Assembly (NCBI GenBank): GCA_027489875.1
Contig: JAIXZE010000022.1
Location: 1 to 61,030, forward strand
Source of the DNA: Verrucomicrobiales bacterium
GTDB lineage: Bacteria; Verrucomicrobiota; Verrucomicrobiia; Limisphaerales; UBA9464
DNA: 61,030 bases
Reading direction: 5' to 3'
Shown here: positions 22,436 to 30,923 of the stretch, one piece after another
Position numbering within the stretch: the first letter of the stretch is position 1
How the letters are laid out: every line of letters starts with the position of its first letter
Translations under genes and position numbers: made by a program
The notes under the pieces: model-generated
Database searches by the model: none
What the model saw: the letters and a program-made list of their open reading frames with translations, nothing else
What the model was told of the DNA's origin: nothing

Positions 22436-24811
22436 TCAGTTCACGGCGGCGACGCCGGGGATCTCATGGATGGTCTGCTGGATTTCCTGGGCGACCTTGG
22501 TGCCGTCCTGGGCCTTGAGGTCCCACTTGATGGCCTGCTGCATGGCCGGGCGTGCGTCCTCGATGGCGAGGCGGACGGTCTTGCCGTCGCCGGAGAGCTT
22601 GGCGGCGGTGATGTTGATGTTCTCGCGGCCCTTCTTCTTGGGATCCTTCACGGAGACCTCGGGGGAGCCGTAGTCTTCGGAGCGGATGTAGTTCCAACGC
22701 TTGCCGCTCCAGTTCTGGAGATCTTCGGCAGAGGCCTTGTCGAGGGGCTGGGAGAAGGTGAGTTCAACGCCGCCGGGGATGGCCTTGAGGGCGTTGACGG
22801 TGTAGACGGGTTTTCCGGTGTAGCGGACGCGGTCGAATCCGGTGATGCGGGAGGCATTGGACTGCCATTCCGAGAGGCCGGCGACGTAGAGCTGGCCGTC
22901 CTTGGGATGGAACCGGGCGCGCATCACGGACGAGGTGAACTTCAGGGGGAACTTCACGACGCCGGCCTGCTGACGGCCCTTGCCGATGTCCTGGCGCATG
23001 ACGAGGTAGAGGCTGGACTTGCCGTAGGACTCGTGGAGGAGCTCGCCCTTGAAGGGTCCCCACTTGTCGCTGGTGACCCAGATCTGGCCGCCGCCGGAGT
23101 TGTCGTAGTCGTTATGCGAGAGCCACATCAGGGGCGGGACGTAGGCCTCGGCCTGTTCCTTCGGGGTCATCTGGTTGACGACGCCGTGGAACGCCTTGCC
23201 ATCGACCCAGTTGATGGGGGTGGTGGGAACCCAGGTGCCCTCGTTGTCGGAGGTGGTCACCTGGCCATCGGCGCGGACGCCGATGCCGTTGGGGGCGCGG
23301 AGGCCGCGGGCGACGATCTCGAACTTCTTGCCGTCGGGGCTGACCTTGAAGAGCGCGCCGGCATGGGAGCAGACGCTGCCGTTGCCGCGGGAAGCCTTCT
23401 GGTTGCCGAATCCGCGGCCGCCACCGTTCACGGGGTTGGCCTTGGCGAAGTAGAAGTTGCCGGCGGCATCGGTCTGGAGGTCGAACACGAACTCATGGAA
23501 GCCCTCGGTCGACATGACCTCGTTGTTGAAGTTTTCGTAGTAGTCGGCCGAGCCGTCCTTGTTGAAGTCGTGGAAGCGGGTGATGCCGTCGCGACCCGAG
23601 ACGTAGATCATGTCGTTGACGATCTCGAGGCCGAGGGGTTCGTAGAGGCCGGAGGCGAAGCGCGTCCAGGTGAGCTTCTCGAGCTTGTCGTCGATGCCGG
23701 AGACGATCCAGATGTCGCCGTCGTGGGTGCAGAGGGCGGCGCGGGTGCCGTCGGCGAAGAAGTCCATGCCACCGAAGCGGACCCGGCGGTTCCAGGGATT
23801 CTTTTCCGGGGCGCTGATGACGTCGGTGACGTAGGCACCGTCGGGGGTCGAGGACGAGTTGAGCTGGCCCTGGAGGACGACGGGTTCAGGCCAGTGGGCG
23901 GCTCCGCCCTTGGTGAAGTCCTTGAAGACGGGCTGGCCGGCGGAGAGCTGGCTGAAGGCGCTGGCACCGCCCTGGGCACCGGCCCAGAGGGTGACCTTGA
24001 AGGTCGAGACCGGTGCGCCCTTGGGGAGGGTGAGGCTGACGCGGCCATCCTCGAACTTGAGGGCCCCGCCCTTCGGCAGGTCGGTGGCGGCAATCAGGGT
24101 GATCTTGCCGTCGGCTCCCTGGATGCGGACAGCCCCGGATTCCACGCTGCCCTGGCCGCCTTCGACGTCGGCGATCAGGATGGAGAAGGCGTCGGGTGTG
24201 CGCTGGCGCTTGATGATCTTGCCGGTCTTCGGGGGTTCGATGCGGAAGGTGCGGACGAAGCCGAGCTCCCCGTTGGAGGTGACGGAGGAAGGCTGTTCGA
24301 GAACCCGGGTCCCCCGGACGGTGTAGGCGAGCTGGACGTCCATGCCATTGACGTAGATGCCGTCCCAGCGGCCGAGGTCGGCCTTCACGGGGCCGTAGGG
24401 TTCGGAGCGGAGGTCCTTGAAGGAACCGTCAGCGCCGGCGACGCCCGGGACCTGGGCGGTACCGAAGGCCTGGGTGCCGACCATGGCGGGGTGGTTGCCG
24501 TGGCTGCCGTCGAACACGACGCCGCGGGTGTTGACGAATCCACCGCTCCAACCGGCAGCGACGCGGAGAAGATCCGTGTCGAAGAGGATCGAGGCGTCGT
24601 TGCCCACGCGGATGGCGAGGCCCTTCATGGCGACGTTGTCCTTGGGGAAGTTCGCGTTGATGCACGCGCCCAGGAACGGGAAATCCTTCTGGAGCAGTTC
24701 CTCGCGGATCTTGTCCTGCGCGTGGACGGCAAGCGAGATGCCGACGGACGCAACCGCAAGGCAGATTGCGTTGCGCCAAGTGACCACTGTGTTCAACAGC
24801 ATAGCGTTCAA
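22436..24811 (-). CDS. Large exported beta-propeller protein (DUF6797-type), paralogue 1
   Basis: A 791-residue exported protein (signal near 14-31, cleavage VHA-Q). The first 350 residues form a beta-rich domain starting DFPFLGACINANFP, which I associate with DUF6797 from memory. Next is a six-bladed propeller of the glucose/sorbosone dehydrogenase type (RFGGMDFFADGTRAALCTHD, ARGLRAPNGIGVRADGQVTT, SYGKSSLYLV), then a C-terminal Ig-like strand region (GVELTFSQPLDKASAEDLQN). No CxxCH is present, so any electron transfer would need a partner such as the cytochrome at 27805-30564. A close paralogue lies at 40793-43039. The catalytic substrate is unknown. Confidence 0.82.
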   Translation of the reverse strand: MNAMLLNTVVTWRNAICLAVASVGISLAVHAQDKIREELLQKDFPFLGACINANFPKDNVAMKGLAIRVGNDASILFDTDLLRVAAGWSGGFVNTRGVVFDGSHGNHPAMVGTQAFGTAQVPGVAGADGSFKDLRSEPYGPVKADLGRWDGIYVNGMDVQLAYTVRGTRVLEQPSSVTSNGELGFVRTFRIEPPKTGKIIKRQRTPDAFSILIADVEGGQGSVESGAVRIQGADGKITLIAATDLPKGGALKFEDGRVSLTLPKGAPVSTFKVTLWAGAQGGASAFSQLSAGQPVFKDFTKGGAAHWPEPVVLQGQLNSSSTPDGAYVTDVISAPEKNPWNRRVRFGGMDFFADGTRAALCTHDGDIWIVSGIDDKLEKLTWTRFASGLYEPLGLEIVNDMIYVSGRDGITRFHDFNKDGSADYYENFNNEVMSTEGFHEFVFDLQTDAAGNFYFAKANPVNGGGRGFGNQKASRGNGSVCSHAGALFKVSPDGKKFEIVARGLRAPNGIGVRADGQVTTSDNEGTWVPTTPINWVDGKAFHGVVNQMTPKEQAEAYVPPLMWLSHNDYDNSGGGQIWVTSDKWGPFKGELLHESYGKSSLYLVMRQDIGKGRQQAGVVKFPLKFTSSVMRARFHPKDGQLYVAGLSEWQSNASRITGFDRVRYTGKPVYTVNALKAIPGGVELTFSQPLDKASAEDLQNWSGKRWNYIRSEDYGSPEVSVKDPKKKGRENINITAAKLSGDGKTVRLAIEDARPAMQQAIKWDLKAQDGTKVAQEIQQTIHEIPGVAAVN

Positions 24812-24921
24812 TTCCTATCCAAAGCCCGGGCCGCGACACGGGAGCCTTTCCTGAGTCGCCGGGCGATTCTGAGACGCCCAATGACTGCCACATTGTTCGT
24901 GGCATTCAAATGCGGATTTCG

Positions 24922-25303
24922 GGGGAGGCGATGACTTCATCGCCATGGGGGGCTTTGGGGAGAGGGCGACGGGGACGTCGCCACCCCGGCCTGGGGTCGG
25001 AACTGGATCTGGAACGGGGAGGCGATGTCCTCATCGCCGTGGGGAGGGGCTTTGGGAGAGGGCGACGGGGACGTCGCCACCCCGGCTTGGGGTCGGAACT
25101 GGATCTGGAACGGGGAGGCGATGTCCTCATCGCCGTGGGAGGGGCTTTGGGAAAGGGCGACGGGGACGTCGCCACCCCGGCCTGGGGTCTGGAACTGGAT
25201 CTGGAACGGGGAGGCGATGTCCTCATCGCCGTGGGAGGGGCTTTGGGAGAGGGCGACGGGGACGTCGCCGCCCCGGCTTGGGGTCTGGAACTGGATCTGG
25301 AAC
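24922..25303. repeat. Tandem array, four units of about 96 bp, of the long inverted-repeat element
   Basis: GGGGAGGCGATG recurs at 24922, 25016, 25112, 25208 and 25304, giving spacings of 94, 96, 96 and 96. Each unit has GGCGATGTCCTCATCGCC, GGCGACGGGGACGTCGCC and a linker CTGGATCTGGAACG. Each can fold as a hairpin. The array fills most of the gap between the DUF1684 lipoprotein gene (ends 25318) and the propeller gene start (24811), both on the minus strand. No gene is seen in it. Confidence 0.9.
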
Positions 25304-25317
25304 GGGGAGGGGGTTGC

Positions 25318-26232
25318 CTACCGGTTGGGCTTTTTCTCGCCGGCCTTGATGGGGACAGGGAGCCAGTTCTGGCGTGGCGGCACGGGGCAGGTGGCGAAGG
25401 CGGTGAAGGCGCAGGGGGGGCTGTAGGCGAGGTTGAAGTCGATCTCGATCTCGCCGGCATCGTTGGGACGGCGGACATGGAGGAATCGGCCGCCGCCGTA
25501 GGTTTCCTTTCCGGAGGTGGCGTCGCGGAAGAGCAGGAAGAAATCGTTGGCCTCGGGGTCATCGATCACGTCCAGGCGCACCTCCTGTTCATCCAGTTGG
25601 AAAACGACCGCACCGGGGCAGGTTTCGTCGTTGGACCCGCCGGTGACATCGGCGATGCGGAGGGTGCGGGGCGGGGTGTACGGTTCGAACCGTGCGGTCA
25701 CCCGATACGCGGGGTGATAGGTGAACACGGGGATCTCCTTGAAGTTGATCCGCTCGGGCGCTTCCGGGTCGCGGACGCGGACGCCGCGGCGATCCCCGCG
25801 GTGGAGGATCCAGAACTTCACGCGGCCGACTTCGAGGATGTCGGGGGCTCCGTCCACGTCGGTGGCCACTTCCTTTTCGGCGGTCACGGCGTATCCGCGC
25901 AGCATGACGCGGACCCCGGGAACGGGGGTGAAGCGCACGACGCCCTGCTCGAGACGGAAGGTCCCGACAACGTTGGGCGCGGAGCCCATGGGGAGCTTGA
26001 TGGGGACGTCGCCGCGGGCACCGATCCATTGTTCGCCTTCCTGGAGCCAGTAGAGGCCGGCGATGGAAGCCCAGCCATCGGGTCCGGCGATGTCGACGCT
26101 GCGGCGTTCGCGCCAGGCGTGCCAGCTGGCGGGCGCCGGCGCGAGGCGGGTGCGGCAACCGATCGCCCCGAGCAGGACGAGGACGAGGGCCAGGACGGGC
26201 CAGGAGCGCATCAGGGGGCGGGCGTGGGGCAT
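25318..26232 (-). CDS. DUF1684 lipoprotein
   Basis: A 304-residue protein with a lipobox (VLVLLGAIGC, Cys26), so it should be lipid-anchored. DUF1684 hallmarks are clear: SWHAWRERRSVDIAGPDGW, ASIAGLYWLQEGEQWIGA, YGGGRFLHV, EIDFNLAYSPPCAFTAFATC and LPVPIKAGEK. The family is widespread with no established function. ATG 26232 is used; ATG 26211 would shorten the leader by seven residues. It lies 22 bp after the preceding propeller gene, so it is probably the last gene of the cytochrome-propeller operon (30564 to 25318). Confidence 0.88.
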   Translation of the reverse strand: MPHARPLMRSWPVLALVLVLLGAIGCRTRLAPAPASWHAWRERRSVDIAGPDGWASIAGLYWLQEGEQWIGARGDVPIKLPMGSAPNVVGTFRLEQGVVRFTPVPGVRVMLRGYAVTAEKEVATDVDGAPDILEVGRVKFWILHRGDRRGVRVRDPEAPERINFKEIPVFTYHPAYRVTARFEPYTPPRTLRIADVTGGSNDETCPGAVVFQLDEQEVRLDVIDDPEANDFFLLFRDATSGKETYGGGRFLHVRRPNDAGEIEIDFNLAYSPPCAFTAFATCPVPPRQNWLPVPIKAGEKKPNR

Positions 26233-26254
26233 GTGGCGGGGCTTGGGAAGGCGT

Positions 26255-27748
26255 TCAGCGCGGGATGACGTTGAGCGTGAAGTAGGCCGACGGATGCAGG
26301 AGCGGTTCGCCGGCGCGGTTGCGGAGGCCCGGGAGCTTCAGTTCGTGGATATGGCCCTCGACGAGATCCATCTGGAGGCGCAGTGAGCGTCCGTCGGGGG
26401 CGAGCTTGACGCCGTGGATGGCGGGCTTGCCCTTGTCGACTTCCGGGGAGCCGTAATCGGCGCGGTAGATGTAGGTGTAATTCTCGGCGGTGAAGCCGGC
26501 GACCGTAGCGGACGCGGGATCGAGCGGTTCGGTGAAGGAGATCTCGAAGCCGTCGGGGCGGGCGTGGATCTCGTGGATCTCGAACGGGGTCTTTCCGGTC
26601 CAGACCAGGCGTTGGAGGGCGAAGGGTTTTCCGCCGCGCGCACCCCAGCCGCGATCGGATCCGCCGACGAACAGCGAACCATCGGGTGTCTGTTCGAGGC
26701 TGAGGGAACCCGACGCGAGCCCCTCGCGGAAGGGAATGCAGGCTCCCTGGTAGACACCGTCGACCTGTTCAAGGCAGACGCGCATCACGGTGCTCCAGGT
26801 CTGGTCGCCGACGAAGAGCTGGTTCTGGAACGGACCGAACTTTCCGCCCGAACCGTCGTTGGCGATGCCGGAAGCGCTCTGGCCCATCTTTCCGTAGGGG
26901 AAGCCCACGGCGGGCGGGACGAACTCCTTCATCTTCTTCCATTCGGTGGTCACGCGGCTGTTCGAGACGGGATCAGCCGGGCGGGCACCGAGGTTGGGGG
27001 CGAGGCTGTACCACTTGTTGCCGGTGGGGTTGCCGACGAATCCGCCGGGCTTCAGGTGCTTCAGCCAACACGTGCCGTTCCACGGGCCCTGGTTGTCCGT
27101 GTAGAACATGTCGCCGAGGTGGTTGGTGGCGATGCCGCCGGGCGAGCGGATGCCGGAGACGTGGGGGATGGCCTTGCCGTCCGGACCGACCTTCAGGCAC
27201 CAGCCGCGGAACTCGGTCTCGCTGGTGAAGGAACCGGTGAGGCAGAGGACGACCCAGATGTTGCCTTCCTTGTCGAACTTCGAGCCGAAGGCGTACTCGT
27301 GGTAATCGCCGGTGATGCCCCAGCCATCGGAGTAGGTCTCGAAGACATCGGCGCGATCGTCGCCGTTGGTGTCGCGCATGCGGGTGATCTCGCCGCGTTG
27401 GGTGGCGTAGAACCAACCGTCGCCGCGGGTGGTGATCCCGAGCACCTCGTGGAGGCCCTGGGCGTAGCGGGTGAACCGGACGTTGGCCGGCTTGGGATCG
27501 GGACCGAGCGCGCCGTCGACGAACCAGATGTCGCCGAGGCGTGTGGTGACGGCGAGGCGGTCCTTGCCGAAGTGCTGGATGGCGCCGGCCTCAAGGACGA
27601 TGCCCTCGGGGATGGGCACGGTGACGAGGCGGTAGAAGGCATTCTCGCGTTCGGCGAGGGGAGCCTGGGCGGAGAGCGACAGCGCGCCGGTGACGGCAGC
27701 GGCGGTGGCAAGGGCGCCCCGGAGGAACGGAAGGATGGACGTCTTCAT
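26255..27748 (-). CDS. Exported glucose/sorbosone dehydrogenase-like beta-propeller
   Basis: A 497-residue protein with a signal peptide (MKTSILPFLRGALATAAAVT, cleavage near SAQA). The propeller has blade motifs TTRLGDIWFVDG, YATQRGEITRMRDTNGDDRA and SGIRSPGGIATNHLGDMFYT. The C-terminus GFEISFTEPLDPASATVAGF resembles that of the two larger paralogues, but the N-terminal 350-residue domain is absent. A GTG at 27808 overlaps the cytochrome stop (GTGA) and could couple translation; ATG 27748 is preferred since the signal begins there. It is probably the redox or binding partner of the pentahaem cytochrome encoded just upstream. Confidence 0.82.
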   Translation of the reverse strand: MKTSILPFLRGALATAAAVTGALSLSAQAPLAERENAFYRLVTVPIPEGIVLEAGAIQHFGKDRLAVTTRLGDIWFVDGALGPDPKPANVRFTRYAQGLHEVLGITTRGDGWFYATQRGEITRMRDTNGDDRADVFETYSDGWGITGDYHEYAFGSKFDKEGNIWVVLCLTGSFTSETEFRGWCLKVGPDGKAIPHVSGIRSPGGIATNHLGDMFYTDNQGPWNGTCWLKHLKPGGFVGNPTGNKWYSLAPNLGARPADPVSNSRVTTEWKKMKEFVPPAVGFPYGKMGQSASGIANDGSGGKFGPFQNQLFVGDQTWSTVMRVCLEQVDGVYQGACIPFREGLASGSLSLEQTPDGSLFVGGSDRGWGARGGKPFALQRLVWTGKTPFEIHEIHARPDGFEISFTEPLDPASATVAGFTAENYTYIYRADYGSPEVDKGKPAIHGVKLAPDGRSLRLQMDLVEGHIHELKLPGLRNRAGEPLLHPSAYFTLNVIPR

Positions 27749-27804
27749 GGAAGCGGTGGGATGCGGCGGGTGGAAGTGGTTCGTGGGGGTGCGACGCGTC
27801 GGGT

Positions 27805-30564
27805 TCACCAGAGGATCTCCTGCACCAGTTCGCCCGGCACGTTCACCGGGACGCGGAGTTCGCGGCCGACGATCACCGGCTTGCTGCCGGGGAACGTCAT
27901 GCGGATCTTGCCGTTCACGGTGTGGCTTCCGTCCGGGTTCGCCTGGATGTCGCCTTCAGCGGCCCGGAACCACAGCGCGCCCGTCGGAGCCGCGCCCGTG
28001 AACCTCAGGGAACGCCGCAGGACGATGTCGACGTCCACCGCCTTCGGTACCGGCGTGTCCTCGACGGTCACGCCGTGGAACCGATACCGGAAGGACGGGC
28101 GCCGGGCGTCGTCGAAAGCGTATCCGAGGAACTGGTACCCGGCGGCCTTGCCGCTTTCCTTCGGCCACGGTGCGTCGGCCGAGGAAAGCACGGCGAAGGG
28201 CGCGCCGTCGGGGAGTTGGATGCGGTGGTCGCCCAGGGGCGGTTCGAACCCGACGCCGCGATCGGTCGAATGGCGGGAGGTGTCGATGAACGCTCCCTGC
28301 CACAACAGCGCGAGGCGCTGGTTGTTGGCGTCGAACGCGAGATTCGCCTTCTCGGGATAACCGACGCCGATGGCGCGGGGACCGGCGCCCTCGATGAAGT
28401 TCCGGTAGATCACCGGTTCCTTGTCGGCCACGAGTTCCTGGCGGGAGCGGATGAGTCCGGCGGGGACATCGGCGCGGTCACCGGCGGCCATCCAGGCCCA
28501 GATGGCCTTGATCTGGGCATCGGTGTTGCCGTCGAGGATGTCGGTGTTCGCGGCGCGGCCTTCGGGCCAGAAGCTCGGCATGCGGGTTCCGGGCCGCAGC
28601 GCGGCGGGATCCGGCATGTAACGGCGGAACCAATCCCAGCGGATCCGCTCGTGCATGCGGTCGAGGGCGAGCGCCGGGATGCCCATGGAACCGTAGGTCG
28701 AGAACGTATGGCAGGCGATGCAGCTGACGCCGTCGCGTCCCACGAGGCGACGGCCGAACTTGGCGTCGCGTTCGGTGTGGGCGGGTTCGGGAGCGGCCGC
28801 GGGCGCGACGTCGGCGGCTTCGAGCGCCGCGGGCAGATGGCCGGTGTTGGCGGTGCCGAAGACCGGCATCCGCGTCGCCATGTACGGTCGGACCTTGGGT
28901 CCTTCGGCCAGCAGCTTCTGGATCCATTCGCGGCGGAGCTTGCCGCCGACCTTTTCGAGGTGGGGCGGGAGTTTGCCTTCCTCGCCGAGATCGGCTTCCC
29001 CGATGACGCGGAACCAACCGTCGCGTCCGGTGGCGAGCGGTCCGCCGACGCCATCGCGGGCGTGGCAGGCGAGGCAGCCCAAGTGGGAGAAGGTGAGCGA
29101 AACCTGCTCGGCGGGCGTGGTTGGTCTGGCGAGGCGATCGACGTTCGCGAGCGTCTGGCGCAGCGCGGAACGCTGGGCGGCGGAGAGGTTGAACTTCGGC
29201 GCGCCGGCCGGAACGTTGTCGGCGAGACAGCCGGCATTCGGGCGGCGGGCGATGACGTTCAGCGGTTGGACGGCCTTGGCGGTGAGCGGTCCGGTGGCGT
29301 CCGCGAGCGCGTGACAGGCGGTGCAGTTCAGTTCGGCGAAGCGGGCGCGGCCGGCCTTTGCCTTGGCCGTGTCGACCGCGAAGGAGGCGTGGCCGACCGG
29401 GAGCATGGGCTGGCCGAAGTGCTTCAGGACCGAACCCGGGATGGCCTGGCGATCAAACCCGGGACCCGCCCAGCGCGCCTTGAACTCCCATCCGCCGCCG
29501 CCCTGCGAGAAGCGCACGTCGATGGTGTGCGGTCCCTTCGTCAGGCGGACCTTCCCCGATTTCTCCACGGGGGGATGTTCCCCGTCGACGTCCACGATGC
29601 GCTTGCCGTCGATGTCGAGGACGGAGCCGTCATCGGAGGTGAGCCAGAAGGTGTATTCGCCCTCGGTGGGGATCTCGATGGCACCGGAGAAGCGGACGGC
29701 GAATCCGCTTTCGCGGACGGCCATCTTGATTTCGAGGGTGTCCGCCTCGCCGCTGGACACCTTCTTGCGACCTTCCTCGATGCGGGCGGCGGACGGGCCG
29801 AAGCCCTCATAATACTCCCACTTCAAACCGGGAACGGTGGCGAGCGGCGCGTTCGGATCGGTCAGCGCGGGGGCCTGGTCGCGGAGCAGGTAGGTGGCGA
29901 TGGCGCGTGCCTCGGCGTCGGAAAGGCCGAGGGAAGGCATGCGTCCGGACGGCCGGTGTTTCACCGGGTCCTTGAGGAAGGCGATGAGTTCGCCGCCGGG
30001 GTACTTCGCGGCGAGGTTTCCGAGGGCCATGCCCTCCTTCAACGCGCGTTGGAACACGTCCTCGGGCATGTCGGCCGGACGATCGACGGGCGTATGACAG
30101 GCAACGCAACCGACCGAATGGTACAGCTCGCGGCCGAGTTCGAGGCGGGCGCGATCGGCGGTGGTGAAGGTCGGCTCGCCGGCGGGTTGGGCGGAGACGA
30201 GGAAATGCGTGAGTTCATCGATGGCCTGGCCGCGGGTGGCTTCGGGAAGGCCATGCAGGACGTGGGGCATGGCGGTGCCCGGCTTCGAGGCGGATGGATT
30301 CGCCAGCCACGCACGGATCCACTGGGGTTCCAGACGGAGTCCGCCCGCTCCGAGCAGCGGTGCGGTGCGGTTGCCGAGGCGGTCGGCAGTGGCACGGTCG
30401 GCCCCATGGCAGGCAACGCACTGGAGCTCGCCCATGAGCACCTCGCCGGGATCGGTCCCCTTGGCGATGGGCGCCGCGAGGGCGACTCCCTGCGCGGAGA
30501 CGGGGAGTGCAGCCCCCGTCGAAAGGACGGCGAGCAACCCAAGAAACCATGTACGGAAGGCCAT
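27805..30564 (-). CDS. Exported pentahaem c-type cytochrome with PA14 domain
   Basis: A 919-residue protein with a signal peptide (cleavage near VSAQ). Five CxxCH haem sites lie at Cys49, Cys153, Cys414, Cys497 and Cys615 (CVACH, CVACH, CTACH, CLACH, CIACH). Between the second and third is a PA14 domain at about 245-385 (GLKWEYYEG, GEYTFWLTSDDGSVLDIDGK, KGPHTIDVRFSQGGGGWEFKA), a carbohydrate-binding fold. A beta-rich C-terminal domain of about 240 residues follows with no haem. The layout suggests periplasmic electron transfer from oxidation of a bound glycan or sugar-like substrate. The next gene encodes a dehydrogenase-like propeller. ATG 30564 is set by the signal peptide. Confidence 0.88.
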   Translation of the reverse strand: MAFRTWFLGLLAVLSTGAALPVSAQGVALAAPIAKGTDPGEVLMGELQCVACHGADRATADRLGNRTAPLLGAGGLRLEPQWIRAWLANPSASKPGTAMPHVLHGLPEATRGQAIDELTHFLVSAQPAGEPTFTTADRARLELGRELYHSVGCVACHTPVDRPADMPEDVFQRALKEGMALGNLAAKYPGGELIAFLKDPVKHRPSGRMPSLGLSDAEARAIATYLLRDQAPALTDPNAPLATVPGLKWEYYEGFGPSAARIEEGRKKVSSGEADTLEIKMAVRESGFAVRFSGAIEIPTEGEYTFWLTSDDGSVLDIDGKRIVDVDGEHPPVEKSGKVRLTKGPHTIDVRFSQGGGGWEFKARWAGPGFDRQAIPGSVLKHFGQPMLPVGHASFAVDTAKAKAGRARFAELNCTACHALADATGPLTAKAVQPLNVIARRPNAGCLADNVPAGAPKFNLSAAQRSALRQTLANVDRLARPTTPAEQVSLTFSHLGCLACHARDGVGGPLATGRDGWFRVIGEADLGEEGKLPPHLEKVGGKLRREWIQKLLAEGPKVRPYMATRMPVFGTANTGHLPAALEAADVAPAAAPEPAHTERDAKFGRRLVGRDGVSCIACHTFSTYGSMGIPALALDRMHERIRWDWFRRYMPDPAALRPGTRMPSFWPEGRAANTDILDGNTDAQIKAIWAWMAAGDRADVPAGLIRSRQELVADKEPVIYRNFIEGAGPRAIGVGYPEKANLAFDANNQRLALLWQGAFIDTSRHSTDRGVGFEPPLGDHRIQLPDGAPFAVLSSADAPWPKESGKAAGYQFLGYAFDDARRPSFRYRFHGVTVEDTPVPKAVDVDIVLRRSLRFTGAAPTGALWFRAAEGDIQANPDGSHTVNGKIRMTFPGSKPVIVGRELRVPVNVPGELVQEILW

Positions 30565-30710
30565 GTGCCCCCGGCCGACGCGATCGAAGTGGAGTGGATT
30601 CACGGAATGATGGGTGAGCTTAGGGGCATCCGGCGGTGCTTTTGAAGGAATGAGTTCGAGAGTTCGAGGGCCGTGCGGGCGCATGTGGACACTGCCCTTT
30701 TTGAAGTATT

Positions 30711-30778
30711 CGGGGTGGCGATGTCCTCATCGCCATTGGGAATGGCTTCGGAACGGCGACGAGGACGTCGCCACCCCG
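30711..30778. repeat. Long inverted-repeat element, single copy
   Basis: CGGGGTGGCGATGTCCTCAT at the left and GGCGACGAGGACGTCGCCAC at the right, with loop TTGGGAATGGCTTCGGAAC. It is nearly identical to 3732-3800. It occupies the divergent 359-bp region between the cytochrome (start 30564) and the PQQ-like gene (start 30924), where no other gene is seen. Confidence 0.85.
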
Positions 30779-30923
30779 TTGCATGCGGGCGCAGTGTCAA
30801 GATGCGACCGAACTCCCCCCGGGCCGTGCAGGCATAACCCTTGACGGTTGCTTCGGTGAAAACGTTTGCTGGCTTCCGATCTGTGGCGTTGCGGCAAGGA
30901 TCCGGCAACGACACCCGGGCGAA

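Noticed and set aside
22349..24934. Long plus-strand open frame opposite the first large propeller gene
   Set aside because: Gly/Val/Asp/Glu-rich antisense shadow; the minus strand has a signal peptide and propeller motifs.
27922..30645. Long plus-strand open frame opposite the cytochrome gene
   Set aside because: Antisense shadow; the five CxxCH sites and the PA14 domain are on the minus strand.
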